This document shows positions 1-19,324 of a DNA stretch of 64,000 nt, piece after piece. The notes beneath the pieces were generated by a model, which saw nothing but the letters and a program-made list of their open reading frames with translations, made no database searches and was not told the DNA's origin. The translations under genes and the position numbers were made by a program. The stretch is from Syngnathus acus (Eukaryota > Chordata > Actinopteri > Syngnathiformes > Syngnathidae). How positions within the stretch are numbered: the first letter of the stretch is position 1; every line of letters begins with the position of its first letter. The stretch spans positions 15,366,193 through 15,430,192 of the forward strand of contig NC_051088.1 in NCBI RefSeq assembly GCF_901709675.1, in the 5' to 3' direction.

Positions 1-187
1 TGATCAGATAGTGGTGATCAGAGAGGTTGGTATCACAATTTTGACTGTCATGGTTGCTTCGGGATGGCGTACTACCCGCTCACTGTGAGCCCACCATAGC
101 CTGGGCACTGACCATGCTTAAATTCAATATTGATTCGATGAAAATGTAGCTACTGACTGATTTTGCTCATTCTTTATGTACTTTAAG

Positions 188-5868
<5,681 letters not shown>

Positions 5869-8389
5869 CTGGGCAAAGCTGAGGGAACAGCAATCAGTCA
5901 AAATTGCTGATGCAAGCAGAAACACTGAATGAAGTTTGTTGGGGTTTAAGGACATTCAAGAGGTGATCTTTAAAATCCAGAGGGTCTCTTTTTTTTTTTA
6001 GGTGAAAATGTTTGAAAATGTCACTTTGGGGTCAATTTCTCTGTTATATTACGTAGCTTGTTCCAAGGTTTGAACAAATATCACTCGATCTAGATAAATG
6101 GAACAGATGTTTAAAGGACAATCACAACAGCAAGAAATAATAATCATTAGCTCTTAAATTGTGTTAAACAAACCTTGTTTGATACATGTTGATTGATCGA
6201 TTGTATCTAAAGTGCATAAAACCTGGTGCACTGGTTTAGCTTGCACTTGTACTTAAAATGAAGACAAGCCTTGCTGTCAAGCTCTGCATTTTCCTTTACA
6301 ATCTGCAACATGTAAGAGCTGTCCATGACCTGGACTACTGAGAATCTACACTGAAATATCACCTTGAACCTTTGGAAGGACCCCCAGTGTGAAAAATGTC
6401 AGGGAACCGTGCAGACAAGAAACCACAGATGAGATGCGAACCGAACAGACTAATATCTTACCTAACAAGTCCTCAAAGCAGTGAATAAACGTCACTGTTG
6501 GCACACTTACAGCAACTGAGGTGGAGAAGAGATACTACTCCAACAAGAAGAGTGAGCAGCGAAAAGCATGAACACTCCCAGCGGTAGGCCCTAATCAACT
6601 GTGATGACAATCACAGTCCCAGAACAAGATGACTTCCTTGCAGTAAACCAAAGAAACGACACATAAAGAACATTTCTATTGCTTGGATTAATGGCACAGA
6701 GCTGATTACCCAAATGTATTGCAACCAAATATTTGATACCGTCCATACCTTTGAGGAAAGGCCGATGATGGAGATTTGACTCCCAGTCCATCCCAAGTCA
6801 GTGACTTTCTGCCACCGGAACTACCCTGGCAATTTATTGTTTACAAACCTTCTGTTGGTCAAACCATTAACTTCCGCGTCTCATTCCTTTTCTATTTTTT
6901 TTGGGGGGGGTATTAAATGGGTGTCAGTTTTTGAAATGGCCAAACTTTTGATGAATTTCTTTGAAACCAACCTCCATCTCAAAACTGACCAATTGCTTAA
7001 TTGTCTGGATTGGCAGTCGTTCATGTCAACTCAATGCATTGATGGTGACTGGTATAGATGACTGACTGTTGGTGGGGGGAGGTCCCTGGTAGCATTCCTC
7101 CCTGCAGTAGCAACAACACACATAGTTTGAGGTTACCGGCTCATAGACTTTAAGGCAGATTTGCTAACCACATACTTCACCACAGCACATACGTCAACCA
7201 CGCCAGGAAATTTGCAGACAGTCCCTCACCTGACAAAAATCCAACGTCATGTGGACTGTAGCCACCATACGGAAGACAAATATTGACAAAAAATAAAAAC
7301 ACTGTTGTGTTGATTTTTACATTTTCACTTGTTCTTAATCACGCTTCCTTTACCTCTGTAAAGCACTTTGGACCTGCTTTGTTGTGTATAAATGGTGCTA
7401 TACAAAAACAGTTGCCTTGTATCAAAATCATAAACTTTTTTTTGTCTTTGTCAAACATACAGTATATGTCAATGGCATGTATCATAATAAATTAAAGTAC
7501 AATATACTAAAATAAAAAATATAATACAGAAATACAAATAAAAATTGTTTTTCATACATGTATTTGTTAACAAACAAGATAAATAGCATTTCTATTTTTC
7601 ATAAATCTAAGGGTTTTTGAAAAAGAAGCGAAAGAGAAAAAAAGAAATTTGGTTTCATCTTCAATACTTTGCATTTTTATTGATTTATTTACTTGTTTAT
7701 TCATTCATTTTAAATGCGCTAATTGCTTTTTTTCTGCTGTTGTTGGCAAGCTGAGATGTGATTGGTTGTTACCTGAGCCCTAAGCAACGGGGATGTCATT
7801 CTCAATCGACAGCAAGTGACAAAACCGCTGAGATGAATCAAATTCCTTAATTCATATTACTTAAATGTAATATTATTCAGAATACCATGTTTTACATTAA
7901 TAAAGCCACATTGAACATATTCTAAAGGAAAAAATTGACTTGACTTTTAAAACGCTGTAAAATGATATAAAATGCTGAAAAGTAAAGTTTAAGACTAAGA
8001 GAACCAGTATGGACAATTATGAAATGGGGAATTTTATTTTGAACGTTTGGGAATTTGCGTAACGTGAACAGTTCCTGAGAAGTCCCGAATGTCATATTAT
8101 ATACAGTAAAAGCTACAAAACAAACACAAATAACTCGTTTTCAAATCAGACCAGTAAAAACTGATCAAATATTAAAAAAAAACATATATCAAAAATGAAG
8201 ACAATTTGCAATTCTAGTAATGACACGAATTTGATGCACAATTTGTCTTCGCGGGCCACATAAAATCATGTGGCGGGCCGTATCTGGCCCCCGGGCCTTG
8301 AGTTTGACACCTGTGCAATAAACCCTTTAAAAATCAACTGGAAGTGTTCGCGTCAGCTTGCTAGGGGGCGGAGCTTATTGCAGCAGAGG
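5869..8389. other. Intergenic region abcc4 to fmnl2, AT-rich, repeat-bearing
   Basis: No gene is supported here. The first part is probably the abcc4 3' UTR; AATAAA at 6484-6489 is a candidate polyadenylation signal but lies about 600 bp past the stop. Around 7340-7410 is a 'ctgtaaagcactttgga ... tataaatggtgctatac' tail typical of fish LINE/SINE 3' ends. A hAT-type non-autonomous element fills roughly 8010-8317. The rest is unremarkable AT-rich sequence. Confidence 0.5.
8010..8317. mobile_element. Non-autonomous hAT-type element, 3' end
   Basis: It ends 'gggccttgagtttgacacctgtgc', whose inverse (CACAGGTGTCAAACTC) matches the start of a relative at 15938. Shared interior text includes 'gggccacataaaat.atgtg'. 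The right terminus is clear. The left border is estimated from interior similarity only. Confidence 0.5.
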
Positions 8390-8947
8390 CCTCATTGTCT
8401 GAGGATGCAGCGGAGTGAGGGAGGAGGGAGGGAGGCTTGAGCCAGCAGCGACACAAAGACGGGGAGCGAAAGCCAGCGAGCGGTGGAGAAACATAGACAA
8501 AGAGGAGGCGGCCACAACTCTCTTTCTTCATATGGGGGAGGAGAGGGGGGGAGGATTAACCGGCTGATCTGCAACACGCGCTCACGCAACACACACACGC
8601 TCACACATTATATAGACACACTAAACGCTGCCCAGCATCACCGGGCTCAACATCATCATCACCATCGGTGGCAGGCGAGAGACAAAGAGTGAGACGGCAG
8701 GGCTTGGTGGACTGGGACCATCAGAGCAGAGACAGACGGGAAGACCGACAGGCATACTGGAGGAGACTGACTGACGGAAGGAAGGAAGGAAGGAAGGAAG
8801 AGGGAGAAAGCCACGGCCTTCATCACCTCCAGTCGTGTTCGTGTGCTATGGCTGACCACATGTTCCTGCTGTTGCTGTGTGTGTGCTGAGTGCTCTGTCT
8901 GTAGTGGTGGGTGTGTTGGCTACAAGCGTGTGTGAAGTGTGTCTGGG
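8390..8947 (+). promoter_or_regulatory. Putative promoter / 5' UTR of fmnl2
   Basis: Composition changes abruptly from AT-rich to purine-rich and GC-rich (runs of gggagg, a GGAA tetranucleotide run at 8778-8801) just upstream of the fmnl2 start. The stretch probably holds the transcription start and 5' UTR. No TATA box was identified, and the start site itself cannot be placed. Confidence 0.4.
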
Positions 8948-11900
8948 ATGGGGAACGCCGAGAGTATGGAGAGCCAGCTGGCCGTCATCCGGTCCAGAGC
9001 CGCACCGGTCCGACTGCCCATGCCCGACGCCGCCGAGCTAGAGGAGAGGTTCTCCATTGCGCTGGTAACTACACAAATATGGAAAGAAATGGGGGATACG
9101 ACACAACAGCCTGATGTAGACTATTGCTGCTTGTGTATTGTTGTGGGGGGCTGCGAGACAGGTACTGACTGACTGAGACCTGGAAAATAACCATCCGCAC
9201 AAGAATATGTCCGCAGAAATATTGATTGCAAAATGAAATTGTGTTTCAGAATTCTATGAACCTTCCTCCAGACAAGGTGCGTTTGTTGCGTTCCTATGAC
9301 AATGAGAAGAAGTGGGAGCTCATCTGTGATCAGGTACTACCTCATCTTCAAGTTGCATTGAAAGATGATTCTTTTCAACGTGCTAACCATCACCTTGGGG
9401 ATGTAGGAGAGATTCCAGGTTAAAAACCCTCCACACACATACATCCAGAAGCTGCGAGGATTCCTCGACCCGGCTGTCACCCGCAAGGTAAGATGGCCAG
9501 TAGATAGAAACCTACAAATGTAAATAGCAGAACAACTACTTGCCGTTCTATGATCTGTGGAAATGAAAAGAAACTGGACCAAACTGAATGGAACCATTGT
9601 TTTATGACACTGCACCGCTACTTGACTCAGATTGCACTCTTCAGAACCTGCAGCACAAGACATTGTGGTCCTAACCTGTACCGGTACTGGATCAGGATCT
9701 ATATGTTGCATGGCAGTCATCACTTGATCAGCTCATTTTCGTAGAGGATCAATTTATCGCTTTCTCACTTGCTGCTATGACTTCAATCAATCAAAGAACA
9801 TTGAGAACCACCAATGAGCTCACATTACTTTCTGCTTACGTGAACTGACATTGTACTTGCAGAAGTTCCGGAGGCGGGTCCAGGAGTCAACCCAGACACT
9901 CCGAGAACTTGAGATTTCTCTTCGCACAAACCACATTGGGTACCATACGAGTGTCCGGCCGGCTCTTTGTCTATTTGGCCTGTTTGATCCGTTCTTTTGC
10001 GTACAGGTGGGTTCGAGAGTTTCTGAACGAGGAGAACCGAGGGCTGGATGTCCTGGTTGAGTATTTGTCCTTCGCTCAGTATGCTGTCACGTAAGTCTGG
10101 AAATTATTCCTGTATTCATTCTAACCATTTTCTATACTTCATTAGGATTGTTGATGAGCTCAAGCTCATCCGAGCTGGATTAGGGCAAGTTTGGAAAAGC
10201 AGTCCGGACAAATCCAGTTAACATTGTTACCATGGAACCCGCTGTGAACACATTAACAATCCTGTTGGGTCTGATTGCAGGAAAAAGCCATATCATCAGA
10301 TTTTATCAGCTCATTTGTGTCTGTTCAACTTTGCCTTTGCAGATTTGACGGCGAACAGTCAGAGTCTGGCGGAGACGCCGCTTCAATTGACTCTCCATGG
10401 AGTCGCTCCATAGAGGATCTCCACGGTGACTGCAGTCTCCCGTCCCCTTCGTCCTCTGCACCCAGATCAGCGCGGCACTCCATCAGGTAACAAAAGGCAA
10501 AAATGTGCAGGTCCGATTTCTGATCAGGTTTTCTTTCGTTAGTAGTTCCACTTTGGTAACTCGCTCCAACACGCTGCCCAGTAGTCGCACTCTGAAAAAT
10601 TCCCGACTGGTCTGCAAAAAAGACGACGTCCACGTGTGCATCATGTGTCTGCGAGCTATCATGAACTACCAGGTGGGAAAAAAATAATGTGGTTTACATC
10701 AGATTATTTGAGGTAGTCGCATTCTTGAGATCTAAAAATAAGTCAACTCAAATTAGGGCAAGAATGGAAATAATACACGTATTGTTGTGATCTCCTCAGT
10801 ACGGTTTCAACATGGTCATGTCTCACCCGCATGGAGTCAACGAAATTGCTCTGAGCCTCAACAACAGGAATGCAAGGTTGCTAGCGCCATCATACATGAT
10901 AGACAATGCAGAAGATTGTGCTAAAAGCTGATCTTTGCTCTGTGTCCCTTCCAGGACCAAAGCTCTGGTGCTGGAGTTGTTGGCAGCTGTGTGTTTGGTC
11001 AGAGGTGGACATGAGATCATCTTGTCGGCCTTTGACAACTTTAAAACTGTAAACACCTGACGTCAAAGTGACTTTAAGTGGATTGATGGACTGACTGCCT
11101 TGTTGTCGATGGGTTGGTTGATGTTTTTCAGGTGTGCTCCGAGTCGATGCGCTTTGAAAAGCTGATGGAACATTTCAAAAATGAAGATGACAATATTGAC
11201 TTCTTGGTAAGGTCAACAACACCACGTATTGCCTTGTGAGCATGAAAATCACAAAATGAATTTAATGATCTTGTCTAATCAGAAAGACTTGAATTTGAAT
11301 TGCCGACGAGTTGTTTTGTTCATCTGTTCAGGTGGCATGCATGCAGTTCATTAACATTGTGGTCCACTCGGTGGAAGACATGAACTTCCGAGTGCATCTG
11401 CAGTATGACTTCACCAAACTCAACCTGGATGACCACCTCGAGGTAACACTTTGGGAACTTTTTCAGTCAGCATCAGTCACATGATCAACTGTTGGAGAGC
11501 CAGCCAAACAATCAATCGTGTCCACAAGAGAATCATTGTCCCGCCTGTCTCTCTGCCACCTACCAGAGGCTGAAGCACACAGAGAGTGACCGACTCCAGG
11601 TGCAGATCCAGGCATACCTGGACAACGTGTTTGACGTCGGCACTCTGCTAGAAGATGCTGAAACCAAAACCGCAGCTCTGGAAAGAGTGGAAGAGCTGGA
11701 GGAGAACCTGAGTACCGTAAGAAAAGCTGACACGGCACTATGATGGCACACACCACCATTTCCCACTCACGTGACTCTCTACGCAGATGTCGGAGCGTCT
11801 GCTTGATGTCGAAAATGAAGCAATGCTGAAGATTGTGGAACTGGAAAAACAGCTGATGCAAACAAACAAAGAGCTGGACCAACTCCGGGTTAGTCACGTA

Positions 11901-14900
11901 AATAAATAAATGAATAAATAAATATTCCAGACATGGGGAGCCCCCCTTAAAGGCATTTTTGATATTTTGTTTCACATTTTCTCCACCTACTTCTAGAAGT
12001 GGAATATGTTTCGAGTCCATGGTCAACCTTACACTGAAGGGTCTGTTTTTGTGTCGCGCAGGATGTGTATGCCAGTGCCAACACACAGGTGCACACACTG
12101 AGGCGGATTGTCCGGGAGAAGGACCAGACCATTCGCCGTCAGAGTCGTCTTGAGCGACAGGCCCAAGAGGCCCAACAGGCGGGAGGTCCCGGAGCTCCTC
12201 AACCCCAAAGAGGAGAAGGTGATGGAGGCATAGCCAATTCTGCCTCACCCTCGCCTCCTCCCTGCGCCACTCTCTCCCCCAGGTAGCACCATTTTTTGGA
12301 TACAACACAAAAACACAAAGAAGAGTTTTTATTCTTATTATTTCCATGATCCAGCCCAGAGACAGTCGCCTATCATAACATGGGAGCCGGAATGGGCGGT
12401 GCTCCGGATATGCCGGCCCCACCGCCGCCGCCTCCCCCGCCACCAGTGCCAGCCTCAGGTGAGTGTGAACACTACCAATCAGAAAAACAAAATCCCAGAA
12501 GTGGAGTAGATCTGCAGTTTCAAGAAAGTCCCAAATTACTGTGACCAAAAAACAAGCAAACCAGTCTCGGTAATGTCTAATTTTTATTATTTAAAAAATA
12601 AAAAAATGTTAAATGTTAAAAAATTCCTTCTTCTTTCAAGTGTCCAACGGGTTGTACCCTGCTCCTCCACCACCGGCTCCTCCGCCTCCTCCCCCACCTC
12701 CTCCCCCTCCGTGTCGGACCAGCGAACTCTCCTCCACCCTCCCGATGCCACCTCCTCCTCCGCCGGTGGCCCCTCCGCTTCCGGGTTCTGGGGGATCGCC
12801 CACCGTCATCTTCAACTCTGGGCTAGCAGGTGAGCGCAGACGCAAAAAGAGTAAGAATCACTAAGCCTAAGTAGAGTTGTATTTCATTTTTTAAATAAAA
12901 TTTTAAGTATATTTTTTATTAAACTAATATGTATTGTGTTATTTAGGAATTGTTTTTAGGTGCAGTTTTTTTCCCTACATTCAAGCACAGGGTTAAGTTT
13001 CAAACTATTTCTCTTAGGTCTACTATGCTACTGTAGTTTTAATGTTGGTCTCGATGTTTTTTTAAGTGGTAATTGGTACTTCACTCTGATTGTCACTAAC
13101 TAAGTTTGTTCTCTTTTATTCTGCTATCAGAGGGACCACTCAAGTTATTCTGTATGTTTAATGACAACACACATATGTCAATCATCTGTCCATCATTCAT
13201 GTGTCAACCTTCTATCCGTCATCCGTCCCCCCCAAGCAGCCACCTGTTTAACAATCATCCATCTCTCACGATAGTTAATCAATACGTTGTCCTTGAACCA
13301 CCAGACCTTATTTAAAACAACTCACTACAATGTGTCATCCAATCCGTTTCTTCACTTGTGCAGCGGTGAAGATAAAGAAGCCGATCCAGACCAAGTTTCG
13401 AATGCCTGTTTTGAATTGGGTCGCCCTGAAGCCAAGTCAAATCAACGGCACCGTCTTTAATGACATTGACGACGAAGCCATCCTGAGGGTACCGGTTAAA
13501 TCGACCTGTCGCGTTTGAAACTGTGCATCCAGTTGATACCGGTTTGTTTGTGTCCAGGATCTGGATGTAGAGGGCTTTGAGGAACTCTTTAAAACAAAGG
13601 CTCAGGGTCCAGCAATGGATTTGACTTTGTCCAGACAGAAACTTCCCCAGAAAGCTCCATCCAGAGTCTCTTTGCTGGACGCAAACCGGGCTAAGAACCT
13701 GGCCATCACACTCAGAAAAGCCGGTCAGGGTCCAGAGGTCATCTGCCGTGCCATCCACATGTAAGTCTCACCTGGACATATAAATGCTCTGCTGCACAGG
13801 AGGCAAACATAATCTGCTCGTAAAGGGGAAGTCAACCCCCAATTTTTTTTGTAAGAATATGTTCTGTCAAACCCAACTAGTTTGACTAGTGTACTCTTTA
13901 ATGTTTTGTTTTAGGAATATGAATTAAAGAGGCAAAATCCACCTGGTTTTATCATTTTTTTTCCCCCTTCTCTATTTCACCTTTCTCTGTGTAAAGTACC
14001 TGAAAAATCTAGTCAGCCGTCTGTGAGCAAACTCTCGTGTCTTAGCTGGATTGTGCTTGCTTAGGTTTGATCTTCGGACGATTCGAGTGGACTTTGTGGA
14101 GTGTCTGATGCGTTTCCTGCCAACTGAAGCCGAGCTAAAGCTTCTCCGCCAGTATGAGAGAGACCGAAAACCTTTGGAGGCACTGAGTGACGAAGACAGC
14201 TTCATGGTCCAGTTCAGTCGTATTGAAAGACTCAACCAGCGCATGTCCATTATGACCTTCATGGGGAACTTCAGCGACAATGTACAATTGTTAACACCGG
14301 TAAGTCACACATTGAGAAGCACTTGATTACGGTGTGTGTATTTTTTTTAACCAACTTATGTTTTCCTTGCAGCAACTCCATGCCATGATTGCAGCATCTG
14401 TTTCTATAAAATCATCACAAAAACTGAAAAAAATACTCGAGGTCAGTTTGTTGCCATCGCGGGTGTGCGCTCATCATTGTCCTCGTCATTTTGAGCCTTG
14501 ATTGTTTTGTTGATCCAGATCATCTTAGCCCTTGGAAATTACATGAACAGCAGTAAGAGAGGTGCTGTGTATGGCTTCAAACTACAGAGCTTAGACCTGG
14601 TAACACACGCACGCACACACGTACACACACAAAAAAATGACATACAGTGGCGTGTTCAAGACAACACTCCTCGAATGTAAAATATGTCAATTCATCTAAT
14701 TCAAATGAAAAGTCAAGTTGAGTCTTTCCAAAGTACTAAGTCTGAAAACTGATGAGATAAGTCTGACCTCTCCTGACCTTTCCCTGTTGACATGGTTTTA
14801 GCTCCTGGAGACCAAGTCCACTGACAGAACACAGACGTTGCTTCACTACATCAGCAACGTGGTCAGAGAGAAATATCCCATAGCGGCACTCTTCTACAAC

Positions 14901-16374
14901 GAACTTCACTATGTGGACAAGGCGGCTGCAGGTTAGAGGTGGAATGACGACAGCGTCTTTTTCGAGCATTTGCGACCAAGTACATGTTTGTGTTCGTTCC
15001 AGTGAGTCTAGAGAATGTGTTGTGCGACGTAAAGGAGATACAGCGAGGGATGGAACTCACCTGGCGCGAGTTCAGCGTGCAGCACAACGCTACCTTGAAA
15101 GATTTCATCAGCAGGCATGAATCGCGACTCAACAAACTTCAAGAGGATGCACGCATAGCCCAGGTATGCGCACACACAACCACACACACACGTGCACATA
15201 CCCACAATCACAACAAAAATGTCTTCACAAAAGTGGTTTGTTTCTGAAGGATGCCTTTGAAGACGTGGTGAAATTTTTTGGCGAGAGCTCAAAAACCATG
15301 CCGCCATCGGTCTTCTTCCCAATCTTTGTCCGTTTCATCAAAGCTTACAGGGTGAGTGACACAAAAAGTTGCCTAGCCTTTGAGTCAGTAAGATTTTGTG
15401 GCCTGCGCTAACTTGCGTGCGTTCAGACGGCTGAGGAGGAGAACGAACAGCGACGGCGTCAGGAGCAGATGATGCTGGAGAAACTGGAACAGGAGGAGCA
15501 GCAGCAGCAGGATGAAGAAACCAAGGTAGGGTCATATGAAGATGACGGCTAGAAAATATCTTTGACTTTCTGTCGTAAATGTCGCTCAGTGCTTCTGAAA
15601 GCGTTTCATTTTCTTGCTCGTCCCCTCTCAGTCACCGTCTCACAAGGGCAAACGGCAGCAGCAGGAGCTTCTCACCGAACTGAGACGACGGCAAGGAAAG
15701 GACAGCCGCCACGTTTACGAGGGAAAAGACGGCGCCATCGAAGACATCATCACAGGTAAATGACTTCTGACCTCATGACATCACTTGTAAATACTGTGAG
15801 GAATTAGGACTTTTAGGATCTTTTCAATACTATGCTGAATATTTAATATTTTTGTGTCCGTCTTGCTAACTCAAATGTAATTAAATTTTCAAAGGACGAG
15901 GATTTTTTGTCTCATCAATCTCAAGATAGCTCTACAGCAGGGGTGTCAAACTCATTTATTGTGGGCCACATCGTAGTTATGGTTTCCTTTGTGGGGCCAT
16001 TAATGACTTAAATAGAAATGGATATCATCACAGACACACAACAGAATCCAGTTTAAGAAGGTCTAACAATTTTCTAATTTATTTTGAAAATGGGATTGTA
16101 ACAAAAATCATTTCAATATCTCAATGCTATTAAAAGGGAAGACAATTTACACTTTCGGTATTTTAACTAGAAACATTGAGTCACATAATTTGCCTTTACG
16201 GGCCACATAAAATGATGTGATGACCTACAATATCTATGTATGTTTTGTTTCCATTTAATTGGCACTTTTTCCCTCTTTTCCTCAGCTTTGAAAACCGGCC
16301 CCTTCACAGCTCGGTCGGCCAAACGTAGCTCTCGATTTTTCTGCGACCCTGCCCATCCCGAAGAACACTACTGA
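8948..16374 (+). CDS. fmnl2: Formin-like protein 2 type formin, complete
   Basis: Nucleates and elongates unbranched actin filaments under Rho-GTPase control at the cell cortex. Twenty-seven exons: 8948-9064, 9250-9333, 9407-9487, 9863-9939, 10007-10090, 10343-10486, 10543-10672, 10800-10876, 10955-11048, 11132-11206, 11332-11442, 11567-11716, 11787-11888, 12062-12282, 12355-12458, 12641-12829, 13364-13488, 13558-13760, 14065-14299, 14373-14441, 14519-14599, 14802-14931, 15003-15163, 15250-15351, 15427-15525, 15632-15755, 16286-16374. They total 1085 residues, against about 1086 in human FMNL2. The MGNAESM start has the N-myristoylation glycine. GBD/FH3 spans about 25-470, with a coiled coil near 450-500. 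Proline-rich FH1 is about 530-612, FH2 about 614-1000 ([34 protein letters not shown]) and the [14 protein letters not shown] is near the end. The tail ([13 protein letters not shown]) resembles the FMNL2 isoform ending in EEYHY. FMNL1 and FMNL3 fit less well. Confidence 0.93.
15938..16235. mobile_element. Non-autonomous hAT-type element in last fmnl2 intron
   Basis: It begins caggggtgtcaaactc and runs to 'acgggccacataaaatgatgtg'. It is the left-end counterpart of the element at 8010-8317 and lacks a matching right terminus, so it is probably 3'-truncated. It lies wholly within intron 15756-16285. Confidence 0.55.
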
Positions 16375-17466
16375 AGCGGAAAAGATGATCCTCATCGCCT
16401 TGCCCACCTTGAAATAATGGCAACAATAAGCACTTTGAACATTTGCAATCGAGGAACACAATGACATTATGTCATCTAATTGGTCATTGAGCACAGTATT
16501 GCGCCCTGGTCTTGAAATTGTTTTTGAATACTGGACTTGCTTAGCTGAAATCCTTGTACAAATTTGCGTTGTGGATGATTCATCCACTTGTGTACACTGC
16601 TCAAACAACAAGGCTGATTTTTGTCTCTGACAGACATTCCCAAACTGAAAATGAGTTGTTCCATATTACTATTTGGGGAGGCAGCAGACCTTAAAAAGTA
16701 GCGAAAAGCACATGCTGATGTCATGCGGTCCCCAATTGTGTCCCGCCTGATTTTGGACAAGTATATGTGTGTGGTACTAAAAGCTTTGCTGCGTCTTGCA
16801 AGTGTGCCAGAGTTTTGGTCAGACTTGAGAAGTTTGTTGAAACTGAAGTGAAATGCGTACAGGGTTCTGTTACTGGTTTGTACTGTATTTAAATTATTAC
16901 TGATCAAATGTCACTTCGGGTTTTATTCATTTATATGAAACTTTGTAAAATCCAGCAAACAAAGTGACCCCCCCCCAAAAAGAAAACATGAATATGCTGG
17001 CTACGCTGCTCACTAACACATATGAAGTGCATCAGAGAAGTTCCAGGCCCATGTGTCTTAAAATTTTAAATGCACACTACAAGGTTTCTCCTTCAACATA
17101 GGCCCAACAATCAACCAACTTGTCTACAAAGATCCCGCAACGTTTTCCTCGTTCCTTGCCGAGAAAAGGCACAAGTTGTGTAAGGAACTTTTCTGACATC
17201 CCTCACACGAAACCGCCACACAGGTTCTTTGTTTCTAATGTCTCTTGCTCTCCAAGGAGGCCACCCACCCACCCGGCACCTTCTACCAGTCAGACCGACC
17301 CGTCTCCCGCCTGCTTGTTTCTTAACCATCAGAGACCCCCAATATTGCCCTTACCTGTCTTTTCATTCAAAACGTTAACATGAGCACAAAAGAGCACAAA
17401 GTTTTCTACATTTTGTAGGTTCTCCAGTTTTTGTTGTTGTTACTGTTGTTGACTATATTTAGTGTA

Positions 17467-17472
17467 AATAAA
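17467..17472 (+). terminator. Candidate fmnl2 polyadenylation signal
   Basis: AATAAA about 1.1 kb after the fmnl2 stop, followed by AT-rich sequence. The stretch 16375-17466 is then its 3' UTR and contains no other supported gene. Confidence 0.45.
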
Positions 17473-17590
17473 CAAAACACGTTGATACAACGCTAAAATA
17501 CTTCCCCTTGTTGACTAATGGTTAGTTAAACCAAAAACCTAATTTCTGCTTTGTCATGTAACACGCATGTTTCTCTTCCTTAGTTTAGAT

Positions 17591-17649
17591 CAGTGGTCTC
17601 CAACCATCGGGCCGCGGGTCACTTTGTACCGGGCCGCCAATTCGTACAG

Positions 17650-17685
<36 letters not shown>

Positions 17686-17705
17686 TATATATATATAATT
17701 ATAAT

Positions 17706-17738
<33 letters not shown>

Positions 17739-18410
17739 TTTTTTAATTATATATATATATATATATTTTTTTTTAAATTAATTCAGGTCAAGACGCTCGT
17801 CGGTCACGTGACATGTTTCCCCCAGTCAAGCCCGCAAAAATGAGTTGGAGAATTTATTTTGAAAAATATTTAAAAAATGGGCAATTCTCTCCTAATTACA
17901 TCCGTCGGTGCACCTGTGTCAAGAGGTCAAGACGCTCGTCCGGGACACGTAACATGTCACCCCAGTCGAGCTCGCGAAGCAAGCAAAAATGAGCAAGAAA
18001 CAGAGATGTTTGGAAAGCTTCTTCGGAAAAGGAAAAAAGCCCAATAAGGAGACGAAAGAAAAAGAGGCTACGACTTCTAAGAAAAGGAAAGCTGCATTTA
18101 AAAGAACATTTCTCGAGTCCTACTTAAAATATGGATTTATCGCCACAGGTGACTGACGCGCCAAGCCCCCCACTCTGCATTATATGTGGCGACAGGCTTG
18201 CTAACGAGGCAAGAAGCCTTCAAAACTGCTTCGGCACATGGAGACCAAGTATCCTGCATTAAAAGACAAACCTTTGGAATTTTTTGAAAGAAAAAAACGT
18301 GAACAACAGCACACTTCGGGTGTCATCTTCTCCGATTACGCCCAGATGGGCTCGTGTCTGAGAAACAACCTCAGTGCTCTCACTAATTCAACGTAATGGT
18401 GAGTTTTCTT
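17591..18410 (+). mobile_element. Truncated hAT transposon (ZBED/Buster-like), broken transposase
   Basis: The left end is cagtggtctccaacc followed by 'gggccgcgggtc', the classic hAT terminal sequence. An open stretch at 17989-18156 starts MSKKQRCLESFFGKGKK and continues to YLKYGFIATGD before a stop. Further pieces in shifted frames read LCIICGDRLANEA, KLLRHMETKYP and PLEFFERKKRE, which are the BED-finger region of ZBED5/FAM200-type hAT transposases. The catalytic core and right terminus are absent. The leader (gtcaagacgctcgtc ... aaaatgag) occurs twice, at about 17787 and 17926. The copy is dead. Confidence 0.75.
17656..17770. repeat. (TA)n microsatellite within the hAT element
   Basis: Almost pure TA dinucleotides broken by short A or T runs, inserted near the left end of the hAT remnant. 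Confidence 0.9.
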
Positions 18411-19324
18411 TTTATGTGGTTTATATTTGTTCTTATGACAGTCGTATCATTCTATTTAATCGTTTTTATATATTTATTATGAATGTATTATTTATTTATA
18501 TCAATCTGATCTAAACCAGTAAACCTTTTTTGCAAAAACCTGGTGTGCTAGGAAAAAGGTAATGATATTTTCTAAATCAGTAAAAAAAATGCTTTTGACC
18601 ATTGTTATTTTTATTAGTGCATAGTTTTTGTACGTATTAAGTACAATTGGAGAATTTGTCATGGCGAGGAGCATTCACTAAACCATCTTATGCTTACCAC
18701 TGTGATGATGACCGACTCAAAGCCTTCTATCAAAAAGTTCAGGCACCAGTGAAAACAAAAAAAGTATGAGATAGATAAAGATGGCATGATTCAACAAACA
18801 CTAGTTTAATCACATACATTATTTACAGACAAGCATTATGGGCATTAAGCATGAATTACTTTGGCATTGTGACAAATATTATCTTGATTAAGACAAGCTC
18901 TCCGATGTCCATCCCAAGCCTGGCTAAATGGGTGGGTTGCATCCAGCATCAATTACCCCATGTATTATAATGATGATAATGTGTTAGAAAAAAAGTTATT
19001 ATTTTCAAAGCGTGGAGGAGTAAAACTAGTTTGCAGTACTTCTTTCCGATGACCAGTATAACGAAGAAATCATTTTGTGTCATATTTCATATACGTACTG
19101 TGCACAATTGTGTATATGATTTGTTGAAAACAAATTTGAAATCAGAAGTCATGGACAGGTGTAAAGGCAATATGGCTGAGAGACATGATGCAGTTCGACT
19201 GCCACTTAATATTTCATAATTTTGAAAGGGGAGCAAATCCAACACTCGCCTGGCAATGCATTGAGAAGGCATCTTCCTATAACTCGGGTTTGATTTGAAG
19301 CTGATAATGGCATACACAGTGACT
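18411..19324. other. Intergenic, fmnl2/vps16 convergent 3' side
   Basis: AT-rich DNA with no supported gene or RNA. It may include the vps16 3' UTR (minus strand), but no convincing polyadenylation signal was seen close to the stop at 19325. Confidence 0.4.

Noticed and set aside
11463-12548. A 361-codon minus-strand open frame across fmnl2.
   Set aside because: It is antisense to several well-supported fmnl2 exons and their introns, has no recognisable domain, and its composition mirrors the plus-strand coding sequence.
17593-17781. An open frame of Ile/Tyr repeats.
   Set aside because: Translation of the TA microsatellite inside the hAT remnant.
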